Below, one piece after another: positions 52,675 through 61,298 of a stretch of DNA of 64,000 bases. Source of the stretch: Agromyces flavus (GTDB lineage Bacteria; Actinomycetota; Actinomycetes; Actinomycetales; Microbacteriaceae); NCBI RefSeq assembly GCF_900104685.1, contig NZ_LT629755.1, forward strand, positions 248,001 through 312,000. The letters are read 5' to 3'. Within the stretch, counting starts at the first letter, position 1. Every line of letters starts with the position of its first letter. The position numbers were made by a program, and so were the translations under genes. The notes beneath the pieces were generated by a model. That model saw only the letters and a program-made list of their open reading frames with translations, searched no databases and was not told the origin of the DNA.

Positions 52675-53673
52675 ATGACCACCACCGACGCCGGCCTCAC
52701 GCCGGCCGTGAGCTCGGTCGAGGGCGAGCGCCTCACGGCGCCGCAGCCCCGCGACCCGGGCTCGAGCCGCCGCCGCGGCCGCCGATCCGGGGGACTGACC
52801 CCGTACGCCCTCCTCGTCCCGGCCACGATCGTCCTCGGGCTGATCGTCGGCTGGCCCCTCATCCAGCTCGTCGTCACCTCGATGCAGGAGTTCGGCCGGG
52901 CCCAGGTGTTCGGCGCCCCGCCCACCTGGGTGTGGTTCGAGAACTACGTCGACGTGCTCACCGACACCACGTTCTACGAGGTGCTCGGCCGCAGCCTCGT
53001 CTTCGCCGCGGGATGCGTCGTCATCACGATGGTGCTCGGCACGCTCATCGCCCTGCTGCTCCAGCGGCTGCCCAAGGGCTTCCGCCTGCTCCTCTCGATC
53101 GGCCTCCTGCTGGCCTGGGCGATGCCGCCGCTGTCGGCGACGATCGTGTGGGGCTGGATGTTCGACACCGACTACGGCGTGATCAACCACGTGCTCGTGA
53201 ACACCTTCGGGCTCGAGCAGTTCACGCAGCACTCGTGGCTCATCGAGCCCTTGAGCTTCTTCCTGGTCGCGGGTGTGGTCATCGTCTGGGGTGCCGTGCC
53301 GTTCGTCGCGTTCGCACTCTACGCCGGCCTCACGCAGGTGCCCGACGAGGTGCTCGAGGCATCCCAGCTCGACGGCGCGGGCGGCATCCAGCGGTTCCGG
53401 CTCATCATCTTCCCGTACCTCAAGCCGATCTTCCTGATCACGACGATCCTGCAGATCATCTGGGACCTCAAGGTGTTCACGCAGATCTTCGCGCTCCAGG
53501 ACATCGGCGGCATCCGGGAGCTGACCAACACGCTCGGCGTGTACATCTACCAGGTCTCGATCGCGGGCGGCGACTTCGGCGCGGGCGGTGCGATCGCGGT
53601 GATCACGGCGATCATCATCATGACCGTGTCGCTCTACTACATCCGTCAGGTGATCAAGGAGGAGGAACTGTGA
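52675..53673 (+). CDS. sugar ABC transporter permease (MalF/UgpA type)
   Basis: 332 aa. An N-terminal basic, disordered stretch of about 40 residues, then six membrane helices and the EAA loop EASQLDGAGGIQRFRLIIFP that docks the ATPase. AGGAGA lies 8-9 bases before the ATG. It overlaps the second permease by 4 bases. No ATPase gene is present in the operon. Confidence 0.94.
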   Translation: MTTTDAGLTPAVSSVEGERLTAPQPRDPGSSRRRGRRSGGLTPYALLVPATIVLGLIVGWPLIQLVVTSMQEFGRAQVFGAPPTWVWFENYVDVLTDTTFYEVLGRSLVFAAGCVVITMVLGTLIALLLQRLPKGFRLLLSIGLLLAWAMPPLSATIVWGWMFDTDYGVINHVLVNTFGLEQFTQHSWLIEPLSFFLVAGVVIVWGAVPFVAFALYAGLTQVPDEVLEASQLDGAGGIQRFRLIIFPYLKPIFLITTILQIIWDLKVFTQIFALQDIGGIRELTNTLGVYIYQVSIAGGDFGAGGAIAVITAIIIMTVSLYYIRQVIKEEEL

Positions 53674-54593
53674 CCGCCGCCATCACCCCCGGCCTGCAGG
53701 CCGCCGCGCCGGGTCGCCGCGAGGATCGGGCGGCCGCGGCCCGGCCCGGCCGGCGTCGCACCCGAATGGCGACGATCGGGTACAGCGTGCTCTCCGTCGT
53801 GCTCTTCGTGCTGTTCGCGTTCCCCGTCTACTGGATGGTGAACACGTCGTTCCAGCCGAACAACGAGATCCGCGGGTCCGAGATCCACTTCTGGCCCGAC
53901 AACTTCACGCTCCGGAACTACGAGACCGTGCTCTTCGACCCGGGCCGCACGCCGTTCCTGCCCGCGGCCGCGAACTCCCTCATCGTGACCATCACCACGG
54001 TCGTGATCGCCCTCGTGTTCGCCTTCCTCGCGGCGCTCGCCGTCACCCGGTTCCGGTTCCGCAGCCGCCGCCTGTTCATCATCGTGATCCTCGTGATCCA
54101 GATGATCCCGGGCGAGGCGATGATGGTCTCGATCTTCCGGGTCATCGACGGATGGCACCTGCTCAACACGCTCATCGGCCTGACGATCGTGTACGTCGCC
54201 ACCGTGCTGCCGTTCACGATCTGGACGCTGCGCGGATTCGTCGACGGCATCCCGGTCGACCTCGAGGAGGCGGCGATGATCGACGGATGCTCCCGCGCGG
54301 GCGCCTTCTGGCGGGTGACGTTCCCGCTGCTCGCGCCGGGCCTCGTCGCGACCGGCGTGTTCGGCTTCATCCAGGCGTGGAACGAGTTCGTCATGGCGCT
54401 CGTGCTGAACGCCAGGCCCGACATGATGACGCTGCCGGTGTGGTTGCGCACCTTCCTCGTCGCCAACGGCACCACGAACTGGGCGGCGATCATGGCAGGC
54501 TCGACCTTGATGGCCATCCCCGTGATCGTGTTCTTCCTGTTCGTGCAGGGGCGCATGACGAGCGGGCTCGTGAGCGGAGCCGTCAAAGGATGA
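53670..54593 (+). CDS. sugar ABC transporter permease (MalG/UgpE type)
   Basis: 307 aa. Six membrane helices (first VLSVVLFVLFAFPVYWMVN) and the EAA loop EEAAMIDGCSRAGAFWRVTF. GTG overlaps the first permease by 4 bases and its stop overlaps the hexosaminidase start by 4. Must pair with a shared ATPase (MsiK-like) encoded elsewhere, as is usual in actinomycetes. Confidence 0.94.
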   Translation: MTAAITPGLQAAAPGRREDRAAAARPGRRRTRMATIGYSVLSVVLFVLFAFPVYWMVNTSFQPNNEIRGSEIHFWPDNFTLRNYETVLFDPGRTPFLPAAANSLIVTITTVVIALVFAFLAALAVTRFRFRSRRLFIIVILVIQMIPGEAMMVSIFRVIDGWHLLNTLIGLTIVYVATVLPFTIWTLRGFVDGIPVDLEEAAMIDGCSRAGAFWRVTFPLLAPGLVATGVFGFIQAWNEFVMALVLNARPDMMTLPVWLRTFLVANGTTNWAAIMAGSTLMAIPVIVFFLFVQGRMTSGLVSGAVKG

Positions 54594-56179
54594 GCACCGA
54601 GATCCGGGGCGGTGCGGGCGACGGCCTGCGCCGCGACATCCTCACGACCCTGCTGCCCGGCTTCGAGGGGCCCGACGCGCCCGCCTGGCTGGTCGAGCTG
54701 CTGGGCCAGGGCCTCGGCGGAGTGTGCCTGTTCGGCACGAACGTCCAGTCGCCCGCGCAGCTCGCGGGCCTGACCCGCCGGCTGCGCGAGGCGAACCCCG
54801 ACGCGGTCGTCGCGATCGACGAGGAAGGCGGCGACGTCACCCGGCTGTTCGCCGACCGCGGCGCTCCGTACCCCGGCAACGCCGTGCTCGGTCGCATCGA
54901 CGACGTGGCGCTCACTCGGTCGATCGGTCGGGCGGTCGGTGAGGCGCTCGCCGCGGTGGGCTGCACCATGACGTTCGCACCCGACGCCGACATCAACTCC
55001 AACCCGTCCAACCCGGTCATCGGGGTGCGCAGCTTCGGTGCCTCGCCCGAGCCGGTCGCGCATCACACCGCTGCGTGGGTCGAGGGCGTGCAGTCGGCGG
55101 GCATCGACGCGAGCGCGAAGCACTTCCCGGGCCACGGCGACACCGCGACCGACTCGCACCTCGCGCTGCCCGTCGTCGACCTGCCCCTCGAGCAGCTCCG
55201 CGAGCGCGAGCTCGCACCGTTCCGCGCCGCGATCGCGGCCGGGACCCGCTCGATCATGACCTCGCACATCCTGCTGCCGCAGCTCGACGCGGAACAGCCC
55301 GCCACCCTGTCTCCCCGCATCCTGCAGCGCCTGCTCCGCGGCGAGCTGGGCTTCGAGGGCGTCATCGTCTCCGACGCGCTCGACATGGCCGGGGCGAGCG
55401 GCGCGCACGGCATCCCCGAGGCGGCCGTGCGCGCGCTCGTCGCCGGGTGCGACCTGCTGTGCATCGGCACCGGCAACACGGCGCCCCAGCTCGAGGAGAT
55501 CGTCGCCGCCATCGCGGACGCCGTGGCGTCCGGGCGACTCGCGGTCGAGCGGGTGGCGGATGCCGCGGCCCGCGTGCGCTCGCTCGCGAGCCGGCACCCC
55601 GCGCCATCCGAGACCCCTTCACCCCAGATCGTGCCCGGCGAGCTCCCCATGGATCTCGGGGCCTGGATCGCCGCGTCGTTCGACGTCGCTGACGGCGTGC
55701 TCGACCGCCTCGCCGGCGCGGGGCGCATCGGCACGATCGTGCGGGTCGACACGGCGGCGAACATCGCCGTCGGCGACGTGCCGTGGGGGCCGTTCGCGCT
55801 CCGGTCCGAGGTCGACTCCGATCGGGCGCGAACGATGCCGGCGTGGCTCGCCGACGCCGAGGTCGTCGCGCTCGACGCGACGACGCCGATCCGGGACGCG
55901 GGCGCCCTCGAGGGGCCCGTGCTCGTCGTGGGCAAGGACCTGCACCGCCATGCGTTCGCGGTCGCGGCCATCGCACGCCTCCGCGAGACGCGAGCCGCCG
56001 ACGTCGTGACCGTCGACATGGGTTGGCCGAGCGACGACCGGGCGTTCGCCGACATCTCGACGTTCGGCGCGTCACGCGCCGTCGCCGAGGCGTTCGTCGT
56101 CATGGTCGAGCGCGCACTCGCCGCGTCCGGGTCGGCACCCGCATCGGCACCGATGTCCGCACCGGTGGAGGCGCCGTGA
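54590..56179 (+). CDS. GH3-family beta-N-acetylhexosaminidase (NagZ-like), cytoplasmic
   Basis: 529 aa, no signal peptide. The GH3 barrel has ATP-independent hydrolase motifs: VVAIDEEGGDVTRLF, the His-Asp general acid/base loop KHFPGHGDTATDSH that marks beta-N-acetylhexosaminidases, and the nucleophile Asp in VIVSDALDMAGA. A C-terminal alpha/beta domain of about 180 residues follows. It sits between the permeases and the kinase, so it should split an imported disaccharide (chitobiose or a cell-wall fragment) inside the cell. Exact substrate is inferred. Confidence 0.93.
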   Translation: MSTEIRGGAGDGLRRDILTTLLPGFEGPDAPAWLVELLGQGLGGVCLFGTNVQSPAQLAGLTRRLREANPDAVVAIDEEGGDVTRLFADRGAPYPGNAVLGRIDDVALTRSIGRAVGEALAAVGCTMTFAPDADINSNPSNPVIGVRSFGASPEPVAHHTAAWVEGVQSAGIDASAKHFPGHGDTATDSHLALPVVDLPLEQLRERELAPFRAAIAAGTRSIMTSHILLPQLDAEQPATLSPRILQRLLRGELGFEGVIVSDALDMAGASGAHGIPEAAVRALVAGCDLLCIGTGNTAPQLEEIVAAIADAVASGRLAVERVADAAARVRSLASRHPAPSETPSPQIVPGELPMDLGAWIAASFDVADGVLDRLAGAGRIGTIVRVDTAANIAVGDVPWGPFALRSEVDSDRARTMPAWLADAEVVALDATTPIRDAGALEGPVLVVGKDLHRHAFAVAAIARLRETRAADVVTVDMGWPSDDRAFADISTFGASRAVAEAFVVMVERALAASGSAPASAPMSAPVEAP

Positions 56180-57114
56180 GACTCGGCATCGACATCGGGG
56201 GCACCAAGACCGCGGCCGTCGCGGTGGGCGAGAACGGCGAGCTGAGCGACCAGGTGCGCATGCCCACGGGCTTCGGCGCCGAGGCCGTCGTCGAGACGGC
56301 CCTGCGCACGGTCGAGCGGATGTCGCACCTCGCGGGCGTCGAACCCGACGCGTTCCGCTCCATCGGCATCGGCATCCCGGGCTCCGTCGACTCAGCCACC
56401 GGCCGGGTCACGCACGCCGTGAATCTCGGCCTCGAGGGTCTCGACCTCGGCCCGCGGCTCGCGGATCGGCTCGGGGTCGACGTGCGGGTCGAGAACGACG
56501 TGAAGGCGGCGGCGCTCGGCGCGCACCACCTGCTCGGCGTCGCCGACGGCATCCGCGCGCACTCGATGGCCTACCTCAACCTCGGCACCGGGCTCGCCGC
56601 CGGCATCGTGCTCGACGGGCACCTGCTGCGCGGCCGGCGCGGCGTCGCCGGTGAGATCGGGCACATCCCGGTCGACCCGGCGGGCGAGCTCTGCGCGTGC
56701 GGACAACGCGGATGCCTCGAGACGATCGCGTCCGGTTCCGCGCTCGCCGCGCTCTGGCCGGGTTCGGGCCGCCATCCCGCCGTCGACCTCTTCGACCGGG
56801 CCGACGCGGGCGATCCCGCCGCCGTTCAGGTGCGCGACCGGTTCCTGACGGGCGTCGCCTCGGCGGTCCGGCTGCTCGCGCTCACCACCGACGTCGACGA
56901 CATCGTGATCGGCGGCGGGCTGGCCGGTCTCGGCGATCGGCTGCTCGCCGGAACGCGCCGCGTGCTGGACGACTGGGCGGCGGACTCGGCCTTCCTCGCG
57001 TCGCTCGACCTGCCGCGCCGCGTGCAGGTGATCCCGCGCGGCTTCCCCGCCGCGGCGGTCGGCGCTGCGCTCATCGGCGAGGATTCGGAGGTGCCCGCGT
57101 GGCAGAGGTCGTGA
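56176..57114 (+). CDS. ROK family sugar kinase, probable N-acetylglucosamine kinase
   Basis: 312 aa. ATP-binding RLGIDIGGTKTAAVAV, the catalytic Asp in VRVENDVKAAALGAH, the YLNLGTGLAAGIVLDG loop, and the zinc motif HIPVDPAGELCACGQRGCLE. Phosphorylates the monosaccharide released by the preceding hexosaminidase; GlcNAc is the likely substrate because NagB follows. Starts with GTG overlapping the GH3 stop by 4 bases and runs 16 bases into the nagB start. Confidence 0.93.
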   Translation: MRLGIDIGGTKTAAVAVGENGELSDQVRMPTGFGAEAVVETALRTVERMSHLAGVEPDAFRSIGIGIPGSVDSATGRVTHAVNLGLEGLDLGPRLADRLGVDVRVENDVKAAALGAHHLLGVADGIRAHSMAYLNLGTGLAAGIVLDGHLLRGRRGVAGEIGHIPVDPAGELCACGQRGCLETIASGSALAALWPGSGRHPAVDLFDRADAGDPAAVQVRDRFLTGVASAVRLLALTTDVDDIVIGGGLAGLGDRLLAGTRRVLDDWAADSAFLASLDLPRRVQVIPRGFPAAAVGAALIGEDSEVPAWQRS

Positions 57115-57887
57115 TCGTGCGCGACGAGGCCGAGGCCGGTGAGCTCGTCGCATCCGCAATCGTCGAGCTCGTGGAGCGCCGTCCCGACGCCGTGCTCGGC
57201 CTCGCGACGGGTTCGACCCCGCTCTCGACGTACCGCGCGCTCGCCCGCCGACTCGCCGACGAGGGTGCGCCGGATGTCGCGCGCGTGCGCGGATTCGCCC
57301 TCGACGAGTACGTCGGGCTCCCGTCGGGTCACCCCGAGTCGTACCGCGCGGTCATCGCACGCGAGGTGGTCGAGCCCCTCGGCCTGACGCCCGAACTCGT
57401 GCACGTGCCGAACGGCGAACCCGAGACCATCCGCACCGCAGCCGACGACTACGAGCGCGCCATCCAGGCCGCCGGCGGCGTCGACCTGCAGATCCTCGGT
57501 ATCGGCCGCACCGGGCACATCGGGTTCAACGAGCCCGGCTCCTCCCTCGCCTCGCTCACGCGCGTGAAGACGCTGACCGAGGAGACGCGCGCCGACAACG
57601 CGAGGTTCTTCGACTCACCCGACGACGTGCCCATGCACTGCATCACGCAGGGCATCGGCACGATCCTGCGCGCGCGACACCTCGTGCTGCTCGCGTTCGG
57701 CGAGGCGAAGTCGCAGGCCGTCGCGGACGCGGTCGAGGGGCCGCTGTCGGCGAGCCGTCCGGGATCGGCCATCCAGCTGCATCCGCATGCCACCGTCGTG
57801 CTCGACGAGGCCGCGGCATCCCGCCTGGACCACGCGGCGTACTACCGCCACGCGTGGACGCACAAGCCCGACTGGCAGGGCATCTGA
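57099..57887 (+). CDS. nagB: glucosamine-6-phosphate deaminase
   Basis: 262 aa. Converts glucosamine-6-phosphate to fructose-6-phosphate and ammonia. Motifs: GLATGSTPLSTYRAL for the phosphate, FALDEYVGLPSGHPESY with the catalytic Asp, and GIGRTGHIGFNEPGSS with the His/Glu pair. The GTG at 57099 lies inside the kinase gene (16-base overlap) with GGAGG upstream. nagA, which supplies its substrate, is separate at 62844-63989. Last gene of the operon; the convergent tetR ends 10 bases on. Confidence 0.96.
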   Translation: MAEVVIVRDEAEAGELVASAIVELVERRPDAVLGLATGSTPLSTYRALARRLADEGAPDVARVRGFALDEYVGLPSGHPESYRAVIAREVVEPLGLTPELVHVPNGEPETIRTAADDYERAIQAAGGVDLQILGIGRTGHIGFNEPGSSLASLTRVKTLTEETRADNARFFDSPDDVPMHCITQGIGTILRARHLVLLAFGEAKSQAVADAVEGPLSASRPGSAIQLHPHATVVLDEAAASRLDHAAYYRHAWTHKPDWQGI

Positions 57888-57897
57888 CGGCGTCCGG

Positions 57898-58491
57898 TCA
57901 GCTCGGGACGAGCCGCCGGACCGTGTCGAGGTAGGCCTCGGCGTCGAAGTCGGCGAGGATGGCGCGCTGCACCATGAATCCCGGGGCCAGGCCCATGAGC
58001 ACGGGAACCACGCGGCGCGCGTACGCGTCGGCGTCGGGACGGGCCGCATCGGGATTCGCCGCGGCCCACTCGGTGACGAGGCCGATGAGGAGCTGTCGCA
58101 CGGGCGCGAGGAATCGGTGCACCACCTCCTGCAGCGACGGATCGATCGCGGCTTCGGCCCAGACCTGGAGGAACAGGTTGGGCGTGAAGGCCTCCCGATG
58201 CATGCCGTCGATCAGCGCCGCCATGACCTCGCCCGGAGCGAGCGGGCCGTGGTCGGCGCGGAGCTGGTCGAGTTCCAGCGATCGGGCGGAGAGGATCTGG
58301 TGGGCGGCCGCGAAGAACAGCTCCTCCTTGCTTGAGTAGTGACCGTAGATCGCGCCGGCGGACAGCCCTGACGCGGCGATGATGTCGGCCATCGAGGTGC
58401 CGCGGAAGCCCTTGGCGGCGAAGCAGCGGAGTGCGGCATCCGCGATCTCGGAGCGTCTCGCCTCGCGATACGCCTCGGTCACCTTCGGCAT
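57898..58491 (-). CDS. TetR/AcrR family transcriptional regulator
   Basis: 197 aa. N-terminal helix-turn-helix ADAALRCFAAKGFRGTSMAD and SGLSAGAIYGHYSSKEELFF at about 15-55; the rest is the ligand-binding domain. ATG 58491 has AGGAGGT 5 bases upstream; the start at 58551 would lie in the promoter. It is divergent from a membrane-protein gene, with an AACGAACATTCGTT dyad between them, so it likely represses both. Ligand unknown. Confidence 0.94.
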   Translation of the reverse strand: MPKVTEAYREARRSEIADAALRCFAAKGFRGTSMADIIAASGLSAGAIYGHYSSKEELFFAAAHQILSARSLELDQLRADHGPLAPGEVMAALIDGMHREAFTPNLFLQVWAEAAIDPSLQEVVHRFLAPVRQLLIGLVTEWAAANPDAARPDADAYARRVVPVLMGLAPGFMVQRAILADFDAEAYLDTVRRLVPS

Positions 58492-58549
58492 CGGACACCT
58501 CCTGCGAGCGATCGGACTCGTGCTCTTGACGATCTTAGGTCGCGGGTCC

Positions 58550-58572
58550 ACTATAAAGAACGAACATTCGTT
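58550..58572. promoter_or_regulatory. TetR operator and divergent promoter
   Basis: AACGAA-CA-TTCGTT (58559-58572) is a perfect dyad with 6-base arms. Adjacent ACTATA at 58550-58555 reads TATAGT on the minus strand, a good -10 for tetR, and TATAAA on the plus strand for the membrane-protein gene. A repressor bound here would block both. Confidence 0.65.
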
Positions 58573-58589
58573 TTGAAAGAGGAGTCGTC

Positions 58590-59819
58590 ATGGAGTCCCG
58601 CACCGCCGCACCGCTCGGGAGGACATCGTTCGGTCGCGCGATCGGCATCGGCGCCGCGCTCTCGCTGGTGGTCGGCCTCATCGTGCTCGCCTTCGCGTGG
58701 CCGTCGGTCACCGCCGAGCCCAAAGACCTGCCGGTCGCGGTCGCCGGCCCCGACACGAGCGTCGAGCAGGTCGAGTCCCGCGTCGCCGACCAGGCCGAGG
58801 GTGCGGTCGCCCTCGAGCGCGTCGACGATCGCGACGCCGCGGTGGCGGCGATCGAGCAGCGCGAGGTCTACGGCGCGATCATTTTCGGCGACGGGCCGAC
58901 CGATGCGCCCGAGGTGCTGGTCGCCTCGGCCGCGAGCCCCGCCGTCGCCCAGATGCTGCGCGGCATGGCGGCCGAGCTCCAGCAGGGCATCGCCGACCAG
59001 ATGCGCGAGCAGCTCCCGACGCAGCTGCAGTCGGTCCTCGAGGAGGCGGTCCGCACTGCCGTCCAGGCGGCACTCGCCCAGGCGGCCGGCCAGCCGCCCG
59101 CCACTCCGCCGGCGGCCCCGAGCGTGCCCGAGCTGCCGTCCGTCACCGTGACCGTCACCGACGTGGTGCCGCTCGCCGACACCGACCCGCGCGGCACGGG
59201 CCTGACCGCCGCCATGTTCCCGATCGTGCTGGGCGGCATGCTCGGCGGCATCGCCATCTCGCTCACCATCATCGGCGCCATCCGGCGCATCGTGGCGGTG
59301 CTCGTGTACGCCGCTGCCGCCGGACTCGTGCTCACCGGCATCCTGCAGGGCTGGTTCGGTGCGTTGCAGGGCGACTTCTGGCTGAACAGCGCCGCGATCG
59401 CGCTCGCCCTGGCGGCGATCGCCGCACCCATCATCGGCTTCGTGGCGCTGATGGGTCGAGCGGGCATCGCCGTCGGCGTGATCACGTTCATGCTGGTGGC
59501 CAACCCGATCTCCGCGGCGGCGATCCCGGTCGAATTCCTGCCCGTGCCGTGGGGTGCGGTCGGCCAGTGGTTCCCGCCCGGGGCCGCGGGAACCCTGCTT
59601 CGCGACCTGTCCTACTTCCCGGATGCCGACACGATGTTCCCGTGGCTCGTGCTCGCCGCATGGACGCTCGGCGGCATCCTGCTCGCGCTCGTCGGGCACT
59701 TCCGGACCGCAGGCGGAGCCGAGTCCGACGACGAGGCGGCGCACGCCGACGACGCGCTGCGCGAGCCCGCAGCGAAGCAGGCCGAGCCGGCCGACCGGGA
59801 GGCGACGCCCGTCGCGTAG
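58590..59819 (+). CDS. ABC-2/YhgE-like membrane protein under TetR control
   Basis: 409 aa. One membrane helix at about 20-45 and an extracytoplasmic region of about 160 residues, partly helical and Gln/Pro/Ala-rich, then five to six helices (AMFPIVLGGMLGGIAISL onward) and a charged tail. The PxxxVAVxG...VEQVESRVADQ pattern after the first helix resembles the permease part of YhgE/Pip and ABC-2 exporters, commonly paired with TetR regulators. No ATPase is encoded. AGAGGAG precedes the ATG. Transport of a toxic or envelope compound is inference. Confidence 0.82.
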   Translation: MESRTAAPLGRTSFGRAIGIGAALSLVVGLIVLAFAWPSVTAEPKDLPVAVAGPDTSVEQVESRVADQAEGAVALERVDDRDAAVAAIEQREVYGAIIFGDGPTDAPEVLVASAASPAVAQMLRGMAAELQQGIADQMREQLPTQLQSVLEEAVRTAVQAALAQAAGQPPATPPAAPSVPELPSVTVTVTDVVPLADTDPRGTGLTAAMFPIVLGGMLGGIAISLTIIGAIRRIVAVLVYAAAAGLVLTGILQGWFGALQGDFWLNSAAIALALAAIAAPIIGFVALMGRAGIAVGVITFMLVANPISAAAIPVEFLPVPWGAVGQWFPPGAAGTLLRDLSYFPDADTMFPWLVLAAWTLGGILLALVGHFRTAGGAESDDEAAHADDALREPAAKQAEPADREATPVA

Positions 59820-59865
59820 CGCGAGGTCGCGGCATCCGCTCGGCATTCGGCCATCGGGGCGCGGG

Positions 59866-59871
59866 TAGGCT
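59866..59871 (+). promoter_or_regulatory. -10 box TAGGCT, leaderless start
   Basis: TAGGCT ends 8 bases before the GTG at 59880. No Shine-Dalgarno is present. Confidence 0.5.
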
Positions 59872-59879
59872 GGACGTCC

Positions 59880-60245
59880 GTGAACGACGCCACCCCCGCC
59901 CCCGAGCCGAAGGTCGGGTTCAACGACCTGCTGCGATTCCTGCTCGAGATCTTCGCGATCGTGACGCTCGGCATCTTCGGGTTCACCGAGTTCGAGCTGC
60001 CGTGGCCCGGAATCCTGCTCGGCATCGGCCTGCCGGCGCTCGCGATCCTGCTGTGGGGGCTCTTCCGCTCGCCCAAGGCGGTCTTCCACGTCGACACGTT
60101 CGCCAAGGCGCTCGTCGAGATCGCGGTGTTCTCGGCCGCGGCCATCGCGTGGTGGCTCATGGGCCAGCCCGTGATCGCCGTCGTGTTCGCCGTCGTGGCC
60201 GCCGTGAGCGGGATCATCAACGGGCGGCGCGAACTCGGCGCCTGA
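59880..60245 (+). CDS. DUF2568/YrdB-like small membrane protein
   Basis: 121 aa with four membrane helices: FLLEIFAIVTLGIFGFT, then GILLGIGLPALAILLWGLF, the LVEIAVFSAAAIAWWLM region and VIAVVFAVVAAVSGIING. The spacing and the FRSPKAVF loop fit the YrdB (DUF2568) family. Function unknown. GTG 59880 is set by a TAGGCT box. Short convergent gap to purU. Confidence 0.87.
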   Translation: MNDATPAPEPKVGFNDLLRFLLEIFAIVTLGIFGFTEFELPWPGILLGIGLPALAILLWGLFRSPKAVFHVDTFAKALVEIAVFSAAAIAWWLMGQPVIAVVFAVVAAVSGIINGRRELGA

Positions 60246-60271
60246 GCCGGCTCAGCGCAGGGTGATGCGCG

Positions 60272-61150
60272 TCACCGGAAGATGACGGTGCGCTGCCCGT
60301 CGAGCAGCACGCGGCGTTCCGCGAACCACTTCACCGCCTGCGAGAGGGTCCGGCTCTCCTCGTCCTGGCCGATGGCGACGAGCTCGCCGACCGAGCGCGA
60401 GTGGTCGACGCGCACGACGTTCTGCTCGATGATCGGGCCCTCGTCGAGGTCGCTCGTCACGAAGTGCGCGGTCGCGCCGATGAGCTTCACGCCGCGCGCG
60501 TGCGCCTGCCGGTAGGGGTTCGCGCCCTTGAATCCCGGCAGGAAGGAGTGGTGGATGTTGATGCACCGTCCGGCGAGCACGTCGCACAGCTCGGGGGAGA
60601 GGATCTGCATGTACCGCGCGAGCACCACCAGTTCGATGTCGTGCTCGTCGACCACCTCGAGGATCCGGCGCTCGAACGCGGCCTTCGTCTCGGCCGAGGT
60701 CACCGGTTCGGACTCGAAGGGCACGCCGTAGAAGTCGACGAGGTCGCGCAGCGTGCCGTGGTTCGAGAGCACGAGCGGGATGTCGACCGCGAGCTGGCCC
60801 GCCCGCTGGCGGAAGAGCAGGTCGTTGACGCAATGCCCGGCGGTCGAGGCGAGCACGAGCGTGCGGAGCGGACGGCCGACCTCGTCGAGGTGCAGGTCCA
60901 TGCCCCAGCGCTCGATGACCGGGGCCAGCTCGGCCTCGAACTCGTCGCGGCCGGCGGGGGACTCCACCTGCACGCGCATGAAGAACCGCCCGGTGTCGAG
61001 GCTCGCGAACTGCTGGCTCTCGGTGATGTTGCCGCGCGCCGCGACGATGGCGCCGCTCACCGCGTGCACGATGCCCGGTCCGTCGGTGCAGCTCAGCGTG
61101 ACGACCCAGTGATTCAGGTGCGGGCTGTGCGGCTCGGCGTCCGTGGTCAT
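60272..61150 (-). CDS. purU: formyltetrahydrofolate deformylase
   Basis: 292 aa from the ATG at 61150. Hydrolyses 10-formyl-THF to THF and formate to balance one-carbon units. The N-terminal ACT domain is VVTLSCTDGPGIVHAVSGAI. The C-terminal formyltransferase-like domain has VLASTAGHCVNDLLFR, NHGTLRDLVDFYGVPFE, and the catalytic Asn-His in INIHHSFLPGFKGANPYRQA with the Asp in DLDEGPIIEQ. An upstream in-frame ATG at 61192 lies in the promoter. Confidence 0.96.
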   Translation of the reverse strand: MTTDAEPHSPHLNHWVVTLSCTDGPGIVHAVSGAIVAARGNITESQQFASLDTGRFFMRVQVESPAGRDEFEAELAPVIERWGMDLHLDEVGRPLRTLVLASTAGHCVNDLLFRQRAGQLAVDIPLVLSNHGTLRDLVDFYGVPFESEPVTSAETKAAFERRILEVVDEHDIELVVLARYMQILSPELCDVLAGRCINIHHSFLPGFKGANPYRQAHARGVKLIGATAHFVTSDLDEGPIIEQNVVRVDHSRSVGELVAIGQDEESRTLSQAVKWFAERRVLLDGQRTVIFR

Positions 61151-61156
61151 CCGCAC

Positions 61157-61162
61157 AGCGTA
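61157..61162 (-). promoter_or_regulatory. -10 box TACGCT, leaderless start of purU
   Basis: On the minus strand TACGCT ends 6 bases before the ATG at 61150, which decides between that start and the one at 61192. Confidence 0.55.
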
Positions 61163-61196
61163 CCGGCCCTCCGGCGGACACTCAGCCGACACCGGA

Positions 61197-61202
61197 TAGA
61201 CT
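61197..61202 (+). promoter_or_regulatory. -10 box TAGACT before the MFS exporter
   Basis: TAGACT lies 96 bases before the ATG at 61299, giving a leader of about 90 bases. A 13-codon ORF (GTG at 61213, stop 61254) is present in the leader but unsupported. Confidence 0.4.
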
Positions 61203-61298
61203 GGTCACGGTCGTGCGGTCACCGTCGGCCCCGGGCGCGCACGTGAGCGCGTAGTCGACCCGCCGCCGGCACGGCCGCGAGCGGGGAACGCCGTCGGG

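Noticed and set aside
61213..61254. 13-codon ORF in the leader of the MFS exporter gene
   Set aside because: No ribosome site and no features beyond a start and stop. Too short to support without conservation or ribosome data.
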